Assembly: GCA_018608245.1 (NCBI GenBank)
Contig: JABAZY010000061.1
Span: forward strand, 1 to 64,000
Length of the DNA stretch: 64,000 nucleotides
Direction: 5' to 3'
Source: Alphaproteobacteria bacterium
GTDB taxonomy: Bacteria; Pseudomonadota; Alphaproteobacteria; Micavibrionales; Micavibrionaceae
Shown here: positions 25,519 through 33,263 of the stretch, piece by piece
How the letters are laid out: each line of letters starts with the position of its first letter
Numbering within the stretch: the stretch's first letter is position 1
Program-made: the position numbers and the translations under genes
Notes under the pieces: model-generated
Databases searched by the model: none
The model's input: the letters and a program-made list of their open reading frames with translations, nothing else
What the model was told of the DNA's origin: nothing

Positions 25519-25862
25519 TTCATTCCTTCTAGAATGAAGATAGCTGTAAAGCCTATTAAAAGACCTATGGACTGTTTTATTGTAATAATATCTCCAAAAA
25601 TTAAAAAAGCAAAAATAAGATATAATGCGATGTTAATTAATATACAAACCACTGTTGCCACAGCGATATTTTGATAAGGAAAGCTCATTGATAAGCAAAA
25701 TATACCTATGGCGGAGATACAGAAAGCCATTAAGAAATATAATGTTGTTGTTGATTGATACCAAAATCTAAAAAGAATGTCTGCAGACGTAAAAAGTACA
25801 GCACTTAAGCTAATCCATACAAACGGTGGTAATAATTGTGATAAGAGGATTAAATTAGGCAT
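25515..25862 (-). CDS. Small multidrug-resistance/EamA-type membrane protein
   Basis: A 115-residue protein with four hydrophobic segments (FVWISLSAVLFTSADILF, LYFLMAFCISAIGIFCLS, AVATVVCILINIALYLIFAF, QSIGLLIGFTAIFIL), the SMR/half-DMT layout. The membrane-embedded Glu14 of drug-exporting SMRs is not evident; an Asp (SADILF) sits in helix 1. It overlaps kdsB by eight bases, so an envelope-precursor role is possible but unproven. Confidence 0.65.
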   Translation of the reverse strand: MPNLILLSQLLPPFVWISLSAVLFTSADILFRFWYQSTTTLYFLMAFCISAIGIFCLSMSFPYQNIAVATVVCILINIALYLIFAFLIFGDIITIKQSIGLLIGFTAIFILEGMK

Positions 25863-26661
25863 TGGCTATTTCTTTCAAAATATCTTCGGCGCGTTGTACG
25901 TCTTCGGGGGAGTCTATGCCTGCTTGTGCGAGGCCTGCGTCTACGTCTAGTTTAATAGTGTGTATGGGGATATTATTTTCGATTAGGCGGAGTTGTTCTA
26001 ACCCTTCCAATTTCTCGTAATGTCCTTCGGGGAGGCTTGTGAATTTTTTAAGTGTTTCAACGCGGTAGCCGTATAAACCAATATGTTGATGAACAGGGGA
26101 AAACTCATCAGCCTCGCGCCAAGTTTCCTCTTTGCGAATAGCGGGGATGATGTTTTTAGAAAACCACATCGCGCGACCATCTGCGTTTAAAATGGCGGTT
26201 GTACCACTGAAAGGTGTAATTTTTTTGGACTCTCTCAATTTGTCTAACTCGTTCCAACGAAGGCGAATGACGGGGGTGATGACTTGGATATCTGGATTAT
26301 CTTGAATGGCTTTAAGCATTTTTACAGGGGCATCAACGGGTGTGAAGGGGGCATCGCCTTGAAGCCCTAAAACAAATTCAATGTTACTGTCCAGTTTTTC
26401 GACGGCTTCTAACACGCGGTCAGAACCCGTGGCGCAGTTATCGGATGTCATGATGCCACGCACGCCAATTTTATCGCAGTGATCTAAAATTCGTTGGTCT
26501 TCTGTGGCAACGGCAATCTCTATATCATCAATATTATCAGCGGCTTGACGGGCAATGTCTACGACACGGCTGAGCATAGATTGTCCACCAATAAGCGTTA
26601 AAGGCTTACCCGGAAACCGAGTTGAAGCATAACGCGCTGGAATGATAATAGCTGTTTTCAT
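25855..26661 (-). CDS. kdsB: 3-deoxy-manno-octulosonate cytidylyltransferase
   Basis: Activates Kdo to CMP-Kdo for lipopolysaccharide core synthesis in the cytosol. The nucleotide-binding start is IPARYASTRFPGKPL. VLGLQGDAPFTP, and the C-terminal pattern EGLEQLRLIENNIPIH, support the family. The 268-residue length is slightly above the E. coli 248. It is first in a minus-strand run with the SMR-like, phosphatase-like and yejB genes. Confidence 0.95.
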   Translation of the reverse strand: MKTAIIIPARYASTRFPGKPLTLIGGQSMLSRVVDIARQAADNIDDIEIAVATEDQRILDHCDKIGVRGIMTSDNCATGSDRVLEAVEKLDSNIEFVLGLQGDAPFTPVDAPVKMLKAIQDNPDIQVITPVIRLRWNELDKLRESKKITPFSGTTAILNADGRAMWFSKNIIPAIRKEETWREADEFSPVHQHIGLYGYRVETLKKFTSLPEGHYEKLEGLEQLRLIENNIPIHTIKLDVDAGLAQAGIDSPEDVQRAEDILKEIANA

Positions 26662-26731
26662 ATTTTTATTGCTTTATATTACATAATGTTTTATATGGGT
26701 AACCTCAATACAACATAAAAGAGAAATGACG

Positions 26732-27115
26732 ATGAGTAAACCAGAAGAAGAAGTTGTAGGTGTACTAGATGAAGAAGTTGTGCGAAATGATGTTTGTTCA
26801 AAAGATGAGTTTGCTAGAGAAATTGTTAGTATTAATAGGTGGAAAGCCGCTTTTGTAGGTGCTGCTTTAGTAACAATAAGTTCTATTGGGGATGTTTTAA
26901 TAGATGAAATATCCGATAAAAGTAATGATAGTGCACCTAGCGAAATGCGCCAGTCGTGGGAAACCGTTCGAGCGCCAATTGCAGGGCTATCTTTTGTTTG
27001 TGCTCTTATTGGAGGAATCTATACGTTTAGAAAAAATTCTAAGTTAGAAGAACGTGTTGAGAATGAAGTTCAAAGAATTATGAGTGATCGTCAACAAAAC
27101 TCGCCTAAACCTTAA
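26732..27115 (+). CDS. Hypothetical two-helix membrane protein
   Basis: ATG 26732 is preferred over 26726 because the AGAG site is then eight bases away. The ~127 residues have an acidic N-terminus and two hydrophobic segments (WKAAFVGAALVTISSIGDVL, APIAGLSFVCALIGGIYTF). A charged C-terminal helix (KLEERVENEVQRIM) ends it. No family is recognised. It is a single plus-strand gene wedged between kdsB (divergent) and yejA (convergent, six-base gap). Confidence 0.55.
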   Translation: MSKPEEEVVGVLDEEVVRNDVCSKDEFAREIVSINRWKAAFVGAALVTISSIGDVLIDEISDKSNDSAPSEMRQSWETVRAPIAGLSFVCALIGGIYTFRKNSKLEERVENEVQRIMSDRQQNSPKP

Positions 27116-27121
27116 ATTATT

Positions 27122-28981
27122 CTACTCCTCAACCCACCAAGTATCTGCGATGGCTGGAGTTAATCCAGAGAGTGTTTCTGGGCGTTGAAGCTTTTTCCAA
27201 TAGGCTGTGCGCCAGTGGTCGATGTGCCATTGTGGAATCAGGTAATAACCAGAAAGCAATACGCGATCTAACGCACGGGTAAGGGCGACTAATTCTGCGC
27301 GGCTTGGTGCTTTAATAATTTTAACAATCAAATCATCAATCACTTGATCTTTGATACCTATGTAGTTACGTGAGCCTGGGATATCAGCTTTTTTTGAGCC
27401 CCAGAAATCAATCTGTTCATTACCAGGGGAGCTGGATTGTCCGATAGAACTGACGGTCATATCATAGTCAAATTCATTCAAACGGTTTTGATATTGAGCA
27501 GGGTCTAGAACACGGAAGTTAGCTTCCACACCAATTTTCTTCAAATTAGAAATGAAGGGGAGCACCCAACGTTCAAACATAGGGTTTGAATCTATAATCT
27601 CAAAGCTTAGGCGTGTGCCTGTTTTTTCGTGAACGCGGATACCATCATCGCCAAGCTTATAACCAGCATCATCCAGAAGTTTCATCGCGGTACGAAGATT
27701 GTTACGAAGGTTACCACTACCATCAGTTTTAGGTGGTTGGTAGCGTGTGGTGAAAATATCATCAGGAATTTTACCGCGGTAGGATTCTAAGATTTCCAAT
27801 TCGCGTCCTTCTGGTAGACCATTCCCTGCGGCAAGTTCAGAATTTTCGAAATAACTGTCGGTACGTTTATATCCACCAAAGGCAAATTGTTTGTTTGACC
27901 ATTCAAAATCAAAGGCGTAACCGAGCGCTTTACGCACTTCGATATCAGAAAAAACGCTACGGCGTGTATTGTACAAAAACCCTTGTACTCCTTGGGGGCG
28001 CTGATGGTTAATCTCTGCTTTTATAACCCTGCCATCGTTGACAGGTGGGGCATCGTAGGCTGTGTTCCAGAGCTTTGCGACATTCTCAATACGGTAATCA
28101 TATTCATTCGCAAAGAAAGCTTCTAGGGCAACATTACCATCTTTGTAATAATCATATTCAAGCACATCAAAGTTGTAACGGCCTTTATTGACGGGGGCGT
28201 CTTTTGCCCAATAATCATCAAATCTTTTATATGTGATAGAACGCCCTACATCCACTTTTTCGACTCTGTAAGCACCACTACCTAAAGGAGGTGCGATAGA
28301 CGTAGCCGAGATGTCATTGCCTTCAGCAGTCCAGAAATGTTTTGGTAAAACAGTCATCTGCGACAAAATGAGCGGTAGTTCAGCATTCTCTAAATTACCT
28401 AAGGTGAATTTTACGCGGGTAGGGGAAGTGGCTTCGACCTTTGTCACATCACCATAATAAGCTTTGAAGAAAGGTGTGCCTTTTTCAAGCAACGTGTTAA
28501 ATGTCCAGATCACGTCATCGGCTGTGATTTGATTACCATCATGCCATTTGGCCTTTGGGTTTAGGTTAAAGGCAACCCAGCTTTTGTCGGCTGTGTCATA
28601 CTCGATTGTTTCGGCGAGTAAGCCATACATTGAAAACGGCTCGTCATAGCTTTGCACCATAAGTGAGTCATAAATTGAGCTTTGTCCCAAGAATGACATG
28701 CCTGCGGCGGGTGTTCCCTTTGTGATGAAAGGGTTAAGAGAGTCAAAGGAACCGATTGCAGAAGATTTTAGCGTGCCGCCTTTTGGGGCGTTTGGATTCA
28801 CATACTCATAATGCGTAAAGCCTTCTTTATATTTTGGTTCGCCATGCATGGTGATAGAAGGGGAAATGATTATGGTTGATTCTTCAACTGCTTCGGCTTC
28901 AGCCACTTCGTCTTGTGCTTGCATATGAGCGGGTAGAAAAGCCATAACTAAAAATGCAAAAGTAAGCGTTAAGTGTTTCAT
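27122..28981 (-). CDS. yejA: Periplasmic peptide-binding protein of the Yej transporter
   Basis: Family 5 solute-binding protein. It has a cleavable signal peptide (LTLTFAFLVMAFLPAHMQAQ), then HGEPKYKEGFTHYEYVNPNAPKGG, the usual YejA N-terminus, and KWHDGNQITADDVIWTF, a family-5 hallmark. At 619 residues it is the expected length. The downstream permease genes of a normal yejABEF operon are displaced. It lies 12 bp after pyrD and may continue that transcript. Confidence 0.93.
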   Translation of the reverse strand: MKHLTLTFAFLVMAFLPAHMQAQDEVAEAEAVEESTIIISPSITMHGEPKYKEGFTHYEYVNPNAPKGGTLKSSAIGSFDSLNPFITKGTPAAGMSFLGQSSIYDSLMVQSYDEPFSMYGLLAETIEYDTADKSWVAFNLNPKAKWHDGNQITADDVIWTFNTLLEKGTPFFKAYYGDVTKVEATSPTRVKFTLGNLENAELPLILSQMTVLPKHFWTAEGNDISATSIAPPLGSGAYRVEKVDVGRSITYKRFDDYWAKDAPVNKGRYNFDVLEYDYYKDGNVALEAFFANEYDYRIENVAKLWNTAYDAPPVNDGRVIKAEINHQRPQGVQGFLYNTRRSVFSDIEVRKALGYAFDFEWSNKQFAFGGYKRTDSYFENSELAAGNGLPEGRELEILESYRGKIPDDIFTTRYQPPKTDGSGNLRNNLRTAMKLLDDAGYKLGDDGIRVHEKTGTRLSFEIIDSNPMFERWVLPFISNLKKIGVEANFRVLDPAQYQNRLNEFDYDMTVSSIGQSSSPGNEQIDFWGSKKADIPGSRNYIGIKDQVIDDLIVKIIKAPSRAELVALTRALDRVLLSGYYLIPQWHIDHWRTAYWKKLQRPETLSGLTPAIADTWWVEE

Positions 28982-28993
28982 TTTAATATCCTT

Positions 28994-30067
28994 TTATGTG
29001 TGCGCTGTGCCGACAGCATCTGAAATGTTGTTAAATCCATCTTGGTCTAAAAGCATGGCTAAATCACGGCAAATTTGTGTGATTAATTCTGGCCCATGAA
29101 AAACAAGGGCGGAGTAAAGTTGAATAAGCGAAGCACCTGCTTTGATTTTTTCGTAAGCGTCATTTGCATTTGAGACACCACCAACACCAATAATAGGAAT
29201 TTGTCCGTTAGTGTATTGGTAAAAATTATGGATGGTGCTGGTTGATTTTTCATTTAAAGGTTTACCACTAAGTCCCCCTAGGCGTTCTCTAAAATCTTGA
29301 GGTAAGTAATCAGGGCGTTTTGTCGTTGTGTTGCTTAGGATCAAGCCGTCAATGCCCGTATCAAGGCATGCTTTTGCCAATGCTTGTTGTTGGTCTTCGT
29401 TTAAGTCAGGGCTAAACTTTACACATAACGGTAATTGTTTTTTATCGTATAGACTATTTCGTTCGTTTATTAGCGTTAACGCCAATTCATGAAAAACATC
29501 CGCTTGTTCCAAGTTTTTCAGCCCTGGCGCATTGGGGCAGGAAACATTAAAGACCATATAATCGGCCAATGATCCCAATTCGCGCATAAGTTTTTTGAAA
29601 TCTTTTTCAGGCTCTGTTTGACCAGAGGTCATGGCAATTTGAATACCAACTAATTTATTTGTATCAGGATTTTTTTGACGAAAATCAGCCATATTTTTTT
29701 TGAACTGAACCATACCGACATTGGGGAAATTCATTCGGTTAATAATAGCTTCGTTTTCAGTGTCACGGAAAATTCTGGGTTTTGGTAGTCCTTTTTGTGG
29801 GTTGATTGTAACGCCACCAAATTCTGCGAATCCAAATCCCATATGGTGAACGGCGCTAACCATTTCTGCATTTTTGTCAAAGCCCGCAGCGAGGCCGATG
29901 GGGTTTGAAAATTCGTTGCCTAGGACGGTGGTTTTTAGCTTGGGATTATCAATGTTTTTGAAGCGGGGGGTAAGGCCGTGTTTCCCTGCAAAAATCGTGA
30001 TTTTATGCGCTGTTTCGGGATCGAACGAATGTATGATTGGTTTGATGTATTTAAACGGTATCGGCAT
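28994..30067 (-). CDS. pyrD: Dihydroorotate dehydrogenase (quinone, class 2)
   Basis: Membrane-associated FMN enzyme of pyrimidine synthesis that passes electrons to quinone. The N-terminal helix (IKPIIHSFDPETAHKIT) that docks to the membrane marks class 2. NPIGLAAGFDKNAE, the catalytic Ser in FNVSCPNAPGLKNL, and the FMN loops GLILSNTTTKRP and IIGVGGVSNA follow. The length of 357 residues is normal. Confidence 0.96.
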   Translation of the reverse strand: MPIPFKYIKPIIHSFDPETAHKITIFAGKHGLTPRFKNIDNPKLKTTVLGNEFSNPIGLAAGFDKNAEMVSAVHHMGFGFAEFGGVTINPQKGLPKPRIFRDTENEAIINRMNFPNVGMVQFKKNMADFRQKNPDTNKLVGIQIAMTSGQTEPEKDFKKLMRELGSLADYMVFNVSCPNAPGLKNLEQADVFHELALTLINERNSLYDKKQLPLCVKFSPDLNEDQQQALAKACLDTGIDGLILSNTTTKRPDYLPQDFRERLGGLSGKPLNEKSTSTIHNFYQYTNGQIPIIGVGGVSNANDAYEKIKAGASLIQLYSALVFHGPELITQICRDLAMLLDQDGFNNISDAVGTAHT

Positions 30068-30099
30068 GGATACAATAAAGCACTCAGGCGCCTATTGAA

Positions 30100-30636
30100 T
30101 CAAGACTGAATGTGAGATAATCCAGTTTTAAGATATGCCCAGCCAGTGATGACGGTTAGAAGTGCCGCGATAAGTAAGCTGATTTGCCCAATTAAGAGGA
30201 CTGAACCGCCGATGGTCAATAAACCAAGAGCTACCATTTGGATAGTGGTTTTCCATTTGGCTAGTTGGGAGACGGGCAGTTTGATGTTTTTAGGCCCTAA
30301 GAATTCACGCATACCTGATACCAAAAATTCTCGTGTTAAAATAATAATAACGGGGATTGTCCATAGCTCTTCTAAACGGCCAATATCCACCAAAGTTACC
30401 AATAGAACAGCGATAAATATTTTATCAGCAATGGGGTCTAAGAAAGTACCGAAAGGGGATACGACCTTCCATTTACGTGCCAGATAGCCATCTACAAAGT
30501 CAGTCACTGCGGATAAAACATAAAGCCCAAATGCGCTCCACAATGCCCAAGTTTGGGGCATGTAGAGCAGAACAATCAGAACAGGCAAAAGCGCAATTCT
30601 TGAGATTGTCAAAATGTTAGGAATTTGATTTTTCAT
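30100..30636 (-). CDS. pgsA: CDP-diacylglycerol--glycerol-3-phosphate 3-phosphatidyltransferase
   Basis: Inner-membrane enzyme for the committed step of phosphatidylglycerol synthesis. The CDP-alcohol phosphotransferase signature D-x2-DG-x2-AR-x8-G-x3-D-x3-D is complete: TDFVDGYLARKWK, then GTFLDPIADK. About five membrane segments in 178 residues fit. It is located between ctrA and pyrD with gaps of 24 and 32 bp. Confidence 0.94.
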   Translation of the reverse strand: MKNQIPNILTISRIALLPVLIVLLYMPQTWALWSAFGLYVLSAVTDFVDGYLARKWKVVSPFGTFLDPIADKIFIAVLLVTLVDIGRLEELWTIPVIIILTREFLVSGMREFLGPKNIKLPVSQLAKWKTTIQMVALGLLTIGGSVLLIGQISLLIAALLTVITGWAYLKTGLSHIQS

Positions 30637-30660
30637 CAGCCTTGCCGATATTGAACGGGA

Positions 30661-31362
30661 TTAACCTGCTTTTTTCTCAGCACCTGCAACTGGTTCACGC
30701 ATGACATAGCCACGTCCCCAGACAGTTTCAATATGGCTCTCACCGTCATTTATTTTCTCAATCTTCTTACGAAGCTTACAAATAAATACGTCGATGATTT
30801 TCACTTCTGGCTCGTCCATGCCACCATATAAATGGTTTAGAAACATTTCCTTGGTCAGGGTCGAACCCTTACGCAAAGATAGAAGCTCGATAATGCCATA
30901 TTCTTTACCCGTTAGGTGAAGTGGTGTGCCACCGACATCAACAGTACGGCTATCAAGGTTAACAGTCATATTACCTGTGACAATCGTGCTTTGTGAGTGA
31001 CCTTGTGAGCGACGGACAATAGCTTGTAGGCGTGCCATTAGTTCGCGTTTGTCGAAAGGTTTTGTTAGATAGTCATCGGCACCGAAGCCTAGACCTTTAA
31101 TTTTGTTATCAAGCTCTGTTAAGCCAGACAGAATAAGGATTGGCGTATCAACTTTGGCCGCACGGAAATCTTTTAGAACATCGTAGCCGTCCATATCTGG
31201 AAGCATTAGGTCCAGAATAATAATGTCGTAATCATAAATTTTACCTATTTCTAGGCCATCTTCGCCTAAATCTGTTGTATCAACCACATATCCTTCTGAT
31301 TTTAGCATTAATTCAATGCTTTTGGCTGTTGAACTGTCGTCCTCGACTAATAATACGCGCAT
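30661..31362 (-). CDS. ctrA: Cell-cycle response regulator CtrA
   Basis: OmpR-family master regulator of alphaproteobacteria that controls cell cycle, motility and polarity genes. The receiver has EDD at 7-9, phospho-acceptor Asp in [17 protein letters not shown] and Lys in [10 protein letters not shown]. The winged-helix DNA-binding domain contains [12 protein letters not shown] and the CtrA-typical [26 protein letters not shown]. The length is 233 residues. It is divergent from fliI with 125 bp between, where phased TTAA boxes occur. Confidence 0.96.
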   Translation of the reverse strand: MRVLLVEDDSSTAKSIELMLKSEGYVVDTTDLGEDGLEIGKIYDYDIIILDLMLPDMDGYDVLKDFRAAKVDTPILILSGLTELDNKIKGLGFGADDYLTKPFDKRELMARLQAIVRRSQGHSQSTIVTGNMTVNLDSRTVDVGGTPLHLTGKEYGIIELLSLRKGSTLTKEMFLNHLYGGMDEPEVKIIDVFICKLRKKIEKINDGESHIETVWGRGYVMREPVAGAEKKAG

Positions 31363-31390
31363 GTGTTTACCCCATGTAAAAGTGAAAAAA

Positions 31391-31415
31391 TTAACCTTTA
31401 TTAATAAATGTTAAC
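31391..31415. promoter_or_regulatory. ctrA: Three TTAA boxes spaced by exactly 10 bp upstream of ctrA
   Basis: TTAA occurs at 31391, 31401 and 31411 (the last as TTAAC), that is TTAA-N6-TTAA-N6-TTAAC. The known CtrA site is TTAA-N7-TTAA, so this is a near match with one base less. It lies in the ctrA/fliI divergent region, where autoregulation would be expected. The region is AT-rich, so chance is possible. Confidence 0.35.
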
Positions 31416-31487
31416 ACATTTTGGCTTTTTATAAAAATATTTATTAACCTTTTAGGAAAATTAGGTTTTCAATGTACAATCATATGC

Positions 31488-32843
31488 ATGGAACGCCTTA
31501 CTGAAAAAGCCTTAGTCTCAATTGCTCCTATCCCTGATCATGAAATTTATGGTCGGGTGACTAAGGTATTGGGATTACTGGTAGAAATTGCTGGATTTGG
31601 TCAAGAATTGTCCATTGGCTCCATTGTGCATTTGCGTCCAAACCCTGAAAAAAATATCCCGTGTGAGGTAATTGGTTTTAAAGATGAGCGGGCGTTATTA
31701 ATGCCTTTTGGAACATTAGAAGGCATAGGATTAGGCTGTCCGGCGATTATTCAAGAATCTGAAGCGACGATATGCCCTGATGAGCGTTGGTTGGGGCGGG
31801 TTATAAATGCGTTGGGGCAACCTATTGATGGCAAAGGGCCGTTGATGCAGGGCGGTCGACCTATCCCGCTCAAAAATACACCGCCATTGCCCCATAATAG
31901 ACAACGTATTGGCGATAAGTTGGATTTGGGTGTGCGCGCCGTGAATAGTTTTCTGTCCACCTGTAATGGCCAACGTATGGGTATTTTTGCTGGCTCTGGG
32001 GTTGGTAAATCGGTGGTACTGTCGATGATGGCAAAATATACGGAAGCTGATGTGTCCGTGATTGGTCTAGTCGGGGAGCGTGGGCGTGAGGTCCAAGAAT
32101 TTCTAGAAGATGATCTAGGCGAAGAAGGCTTGGCACGATCTGTTGTGATTGTAGCGACGGGCGATGAGCCAGCCTTGATGCGTAGGCAAGCGGCATACAC
32201 TACCTTATCTGTTGCAGAATATTTTCGTGGTGAGAATAAACAAGTTTTATGCATGATGGATTCCGTGACGCGTTTTGCGATGGCGCAACGTGAAATTGGA
32301 TTGTCTGCAGGGGAGCCACCAACGTCTAAAGGTTATCCGCCAACAACGTTTGGTGAGTTATCAAGATTGCTGGAGCGTGCAGGCCCTGGTGCACAAGGTG
32401 AAGGCTCTATCACGGGTATATTCTCGGTGCTGGTCGAGGGAGATGATCATAATGAGCCAATCTCTGATGCGGTGCGGGGAATTATTGATGGCCACATTGT
32501 GATGGACAGAAAAATTGCGGATCGTGGGCGGTATCCTGCGATTGATGTTTTGAAATCTGTGTCACGTTCAATGCCAAAATGTTTGAATGTTGAACAAAAT
32601 GAATTAGTGGTGCGTGCCAAACAATTAATTAGCCGTTATGAAGATATGGAAGAATTAATTAAACTGGGCGCCTATCGAAAAGGCAGTGACCCAGAAGTTG
32701 ATGATGCAATTTTACGCTATCCTCTATTGGAAGAATTTTTGGGGCAGGATAAGGAAGAAAGCTCAACGATTGAGGAATCTTTTCAACGCCTCGCACAGAT
32801 TTTGAGTATGCCTTATGCTGGCAGCGGTGTGGTGAATGGCTGA
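31488..32843 (+). CDS. fliI: Flagellar export ATPase FliI
   Basis: Cytosolic ATPase of the flagellar type III export apparatus, related to F1-beta. The Walker A is FAGSGVGKSVVLSM, with VGERGREVQEFLE and the Walker B region CMMDSVTRFAMAQRE following. SAGEPPTSKGYPPTTF is typical of FliI. At 451 residues it has normal length. It overlaps fliJ by eight bases. Together they form a plus-strand pair divergent from ctrA. Confidence 0.97.
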   Translation: MERLTEKALVSIAPIPDHEIYGRVTKVLGLLVEIAGFGQELSIGSIVHLRPNPEKNIPCEVIGFKDERALLMPFGTLEGIGLGCPAIIQESEATICPDERWLGRVINALGQPIDGKGPLMQGGRPIPLKNTPPLPHNRQRIGDKLDLGVRAVNSFLSTCNGQRMGIFAGSGVGKSVVLSMMAKYTEADVSVIGLVGERGREVQEFLEDDLGEEGLARSVVIVATGDEPALMRRQAAYTTLSVAEYFRGENKQVLCMMDSVTRFAMAQREIGLSAGEPPTSKGYPPTTFGELSRLLERAGPGAQGEGSITGIFSVLVEGDDHNEPISDAVRGIIDGHIVMDRKIADRGRYPAIDVLKSVSRSMPKCLNVEQNELVVRAKQLISRYEDMEELIKLGAYRKGSDPEVDDAILRYPLLEEFLGQDKEESSTIEESFQRLAQILSMPYAGSGVVNG

Positions 32844-33261
32844 TCTAAGTTCCCTTGTTCGGTTGAAACGTCACGGCGTTGAAGAAAAGCAAAAAATTCT
32901 GGCTGAAATTTATCGACAAATTGAGTTACGTGAAGAGCGTAAAAAAGAATTGTTGGAGAGCCTTGAAAAAGAACGTGCTGCCCTTGATGATTTACAAGAT
33001 TTTGTTAGCTCTACTGATTTTGGGCGCTTCTCTAGTGTTATCCGCAAAGGTGTTGAACGTATGGATGGTGAAATTAGAACGCTTGAAACGCGGTTAGAAA
33101 TTGCCCAAGAAGAAGTACGTGCTGCCTTTACTGATTTAAAGCGTGTTGAGATCGTCAGTCGTCGTCGCGCTGAAGAAGAGCTAAAAGAAATTCAAAATAA
33201 AGAATCTCAAGAGCTTGATGAAATTGGAATTGAAGGATTTAGACGTAATAGTGAAGAGTAA
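32836..33261 (+). CDS. fliJ: FliJ-like coiled-coil protein
   Basis: The 141-residue protein is almost entirely charged heptad sequence (LVRLKRHGVEEKQKILAEIY, ETRLEIAQEEVRAAF), as expected of FliJ, the stalk-like partner of FliI and FlhA. Sequence identity in this family is low, so the call relies on size, coiled-coil character and translational coupling to fliI. It ends two bases from the convergent FliK-like gene. Confidence 0.75.
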   Translation: MADLSSLVRLKRHGVEEKQKILAEIYRQIELREERKKELLESLEKERAALDDLQDFVSSTDFGRFSSVIRKGVERMDGEIRTLETRLEIAQEEVRAAFTDLKRVEIVSRRRAEEELKEIQNKESQELDEIGIEGFRRNSEE

Positions 33262-33263
33262 AG

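Noticed and set aside
31751-32254. 167-codon minus-strand ORF inside fliI
   Set aside because: Lies opposite the FliI ATPase core; fliI motifs are intact, so this is a shadow.
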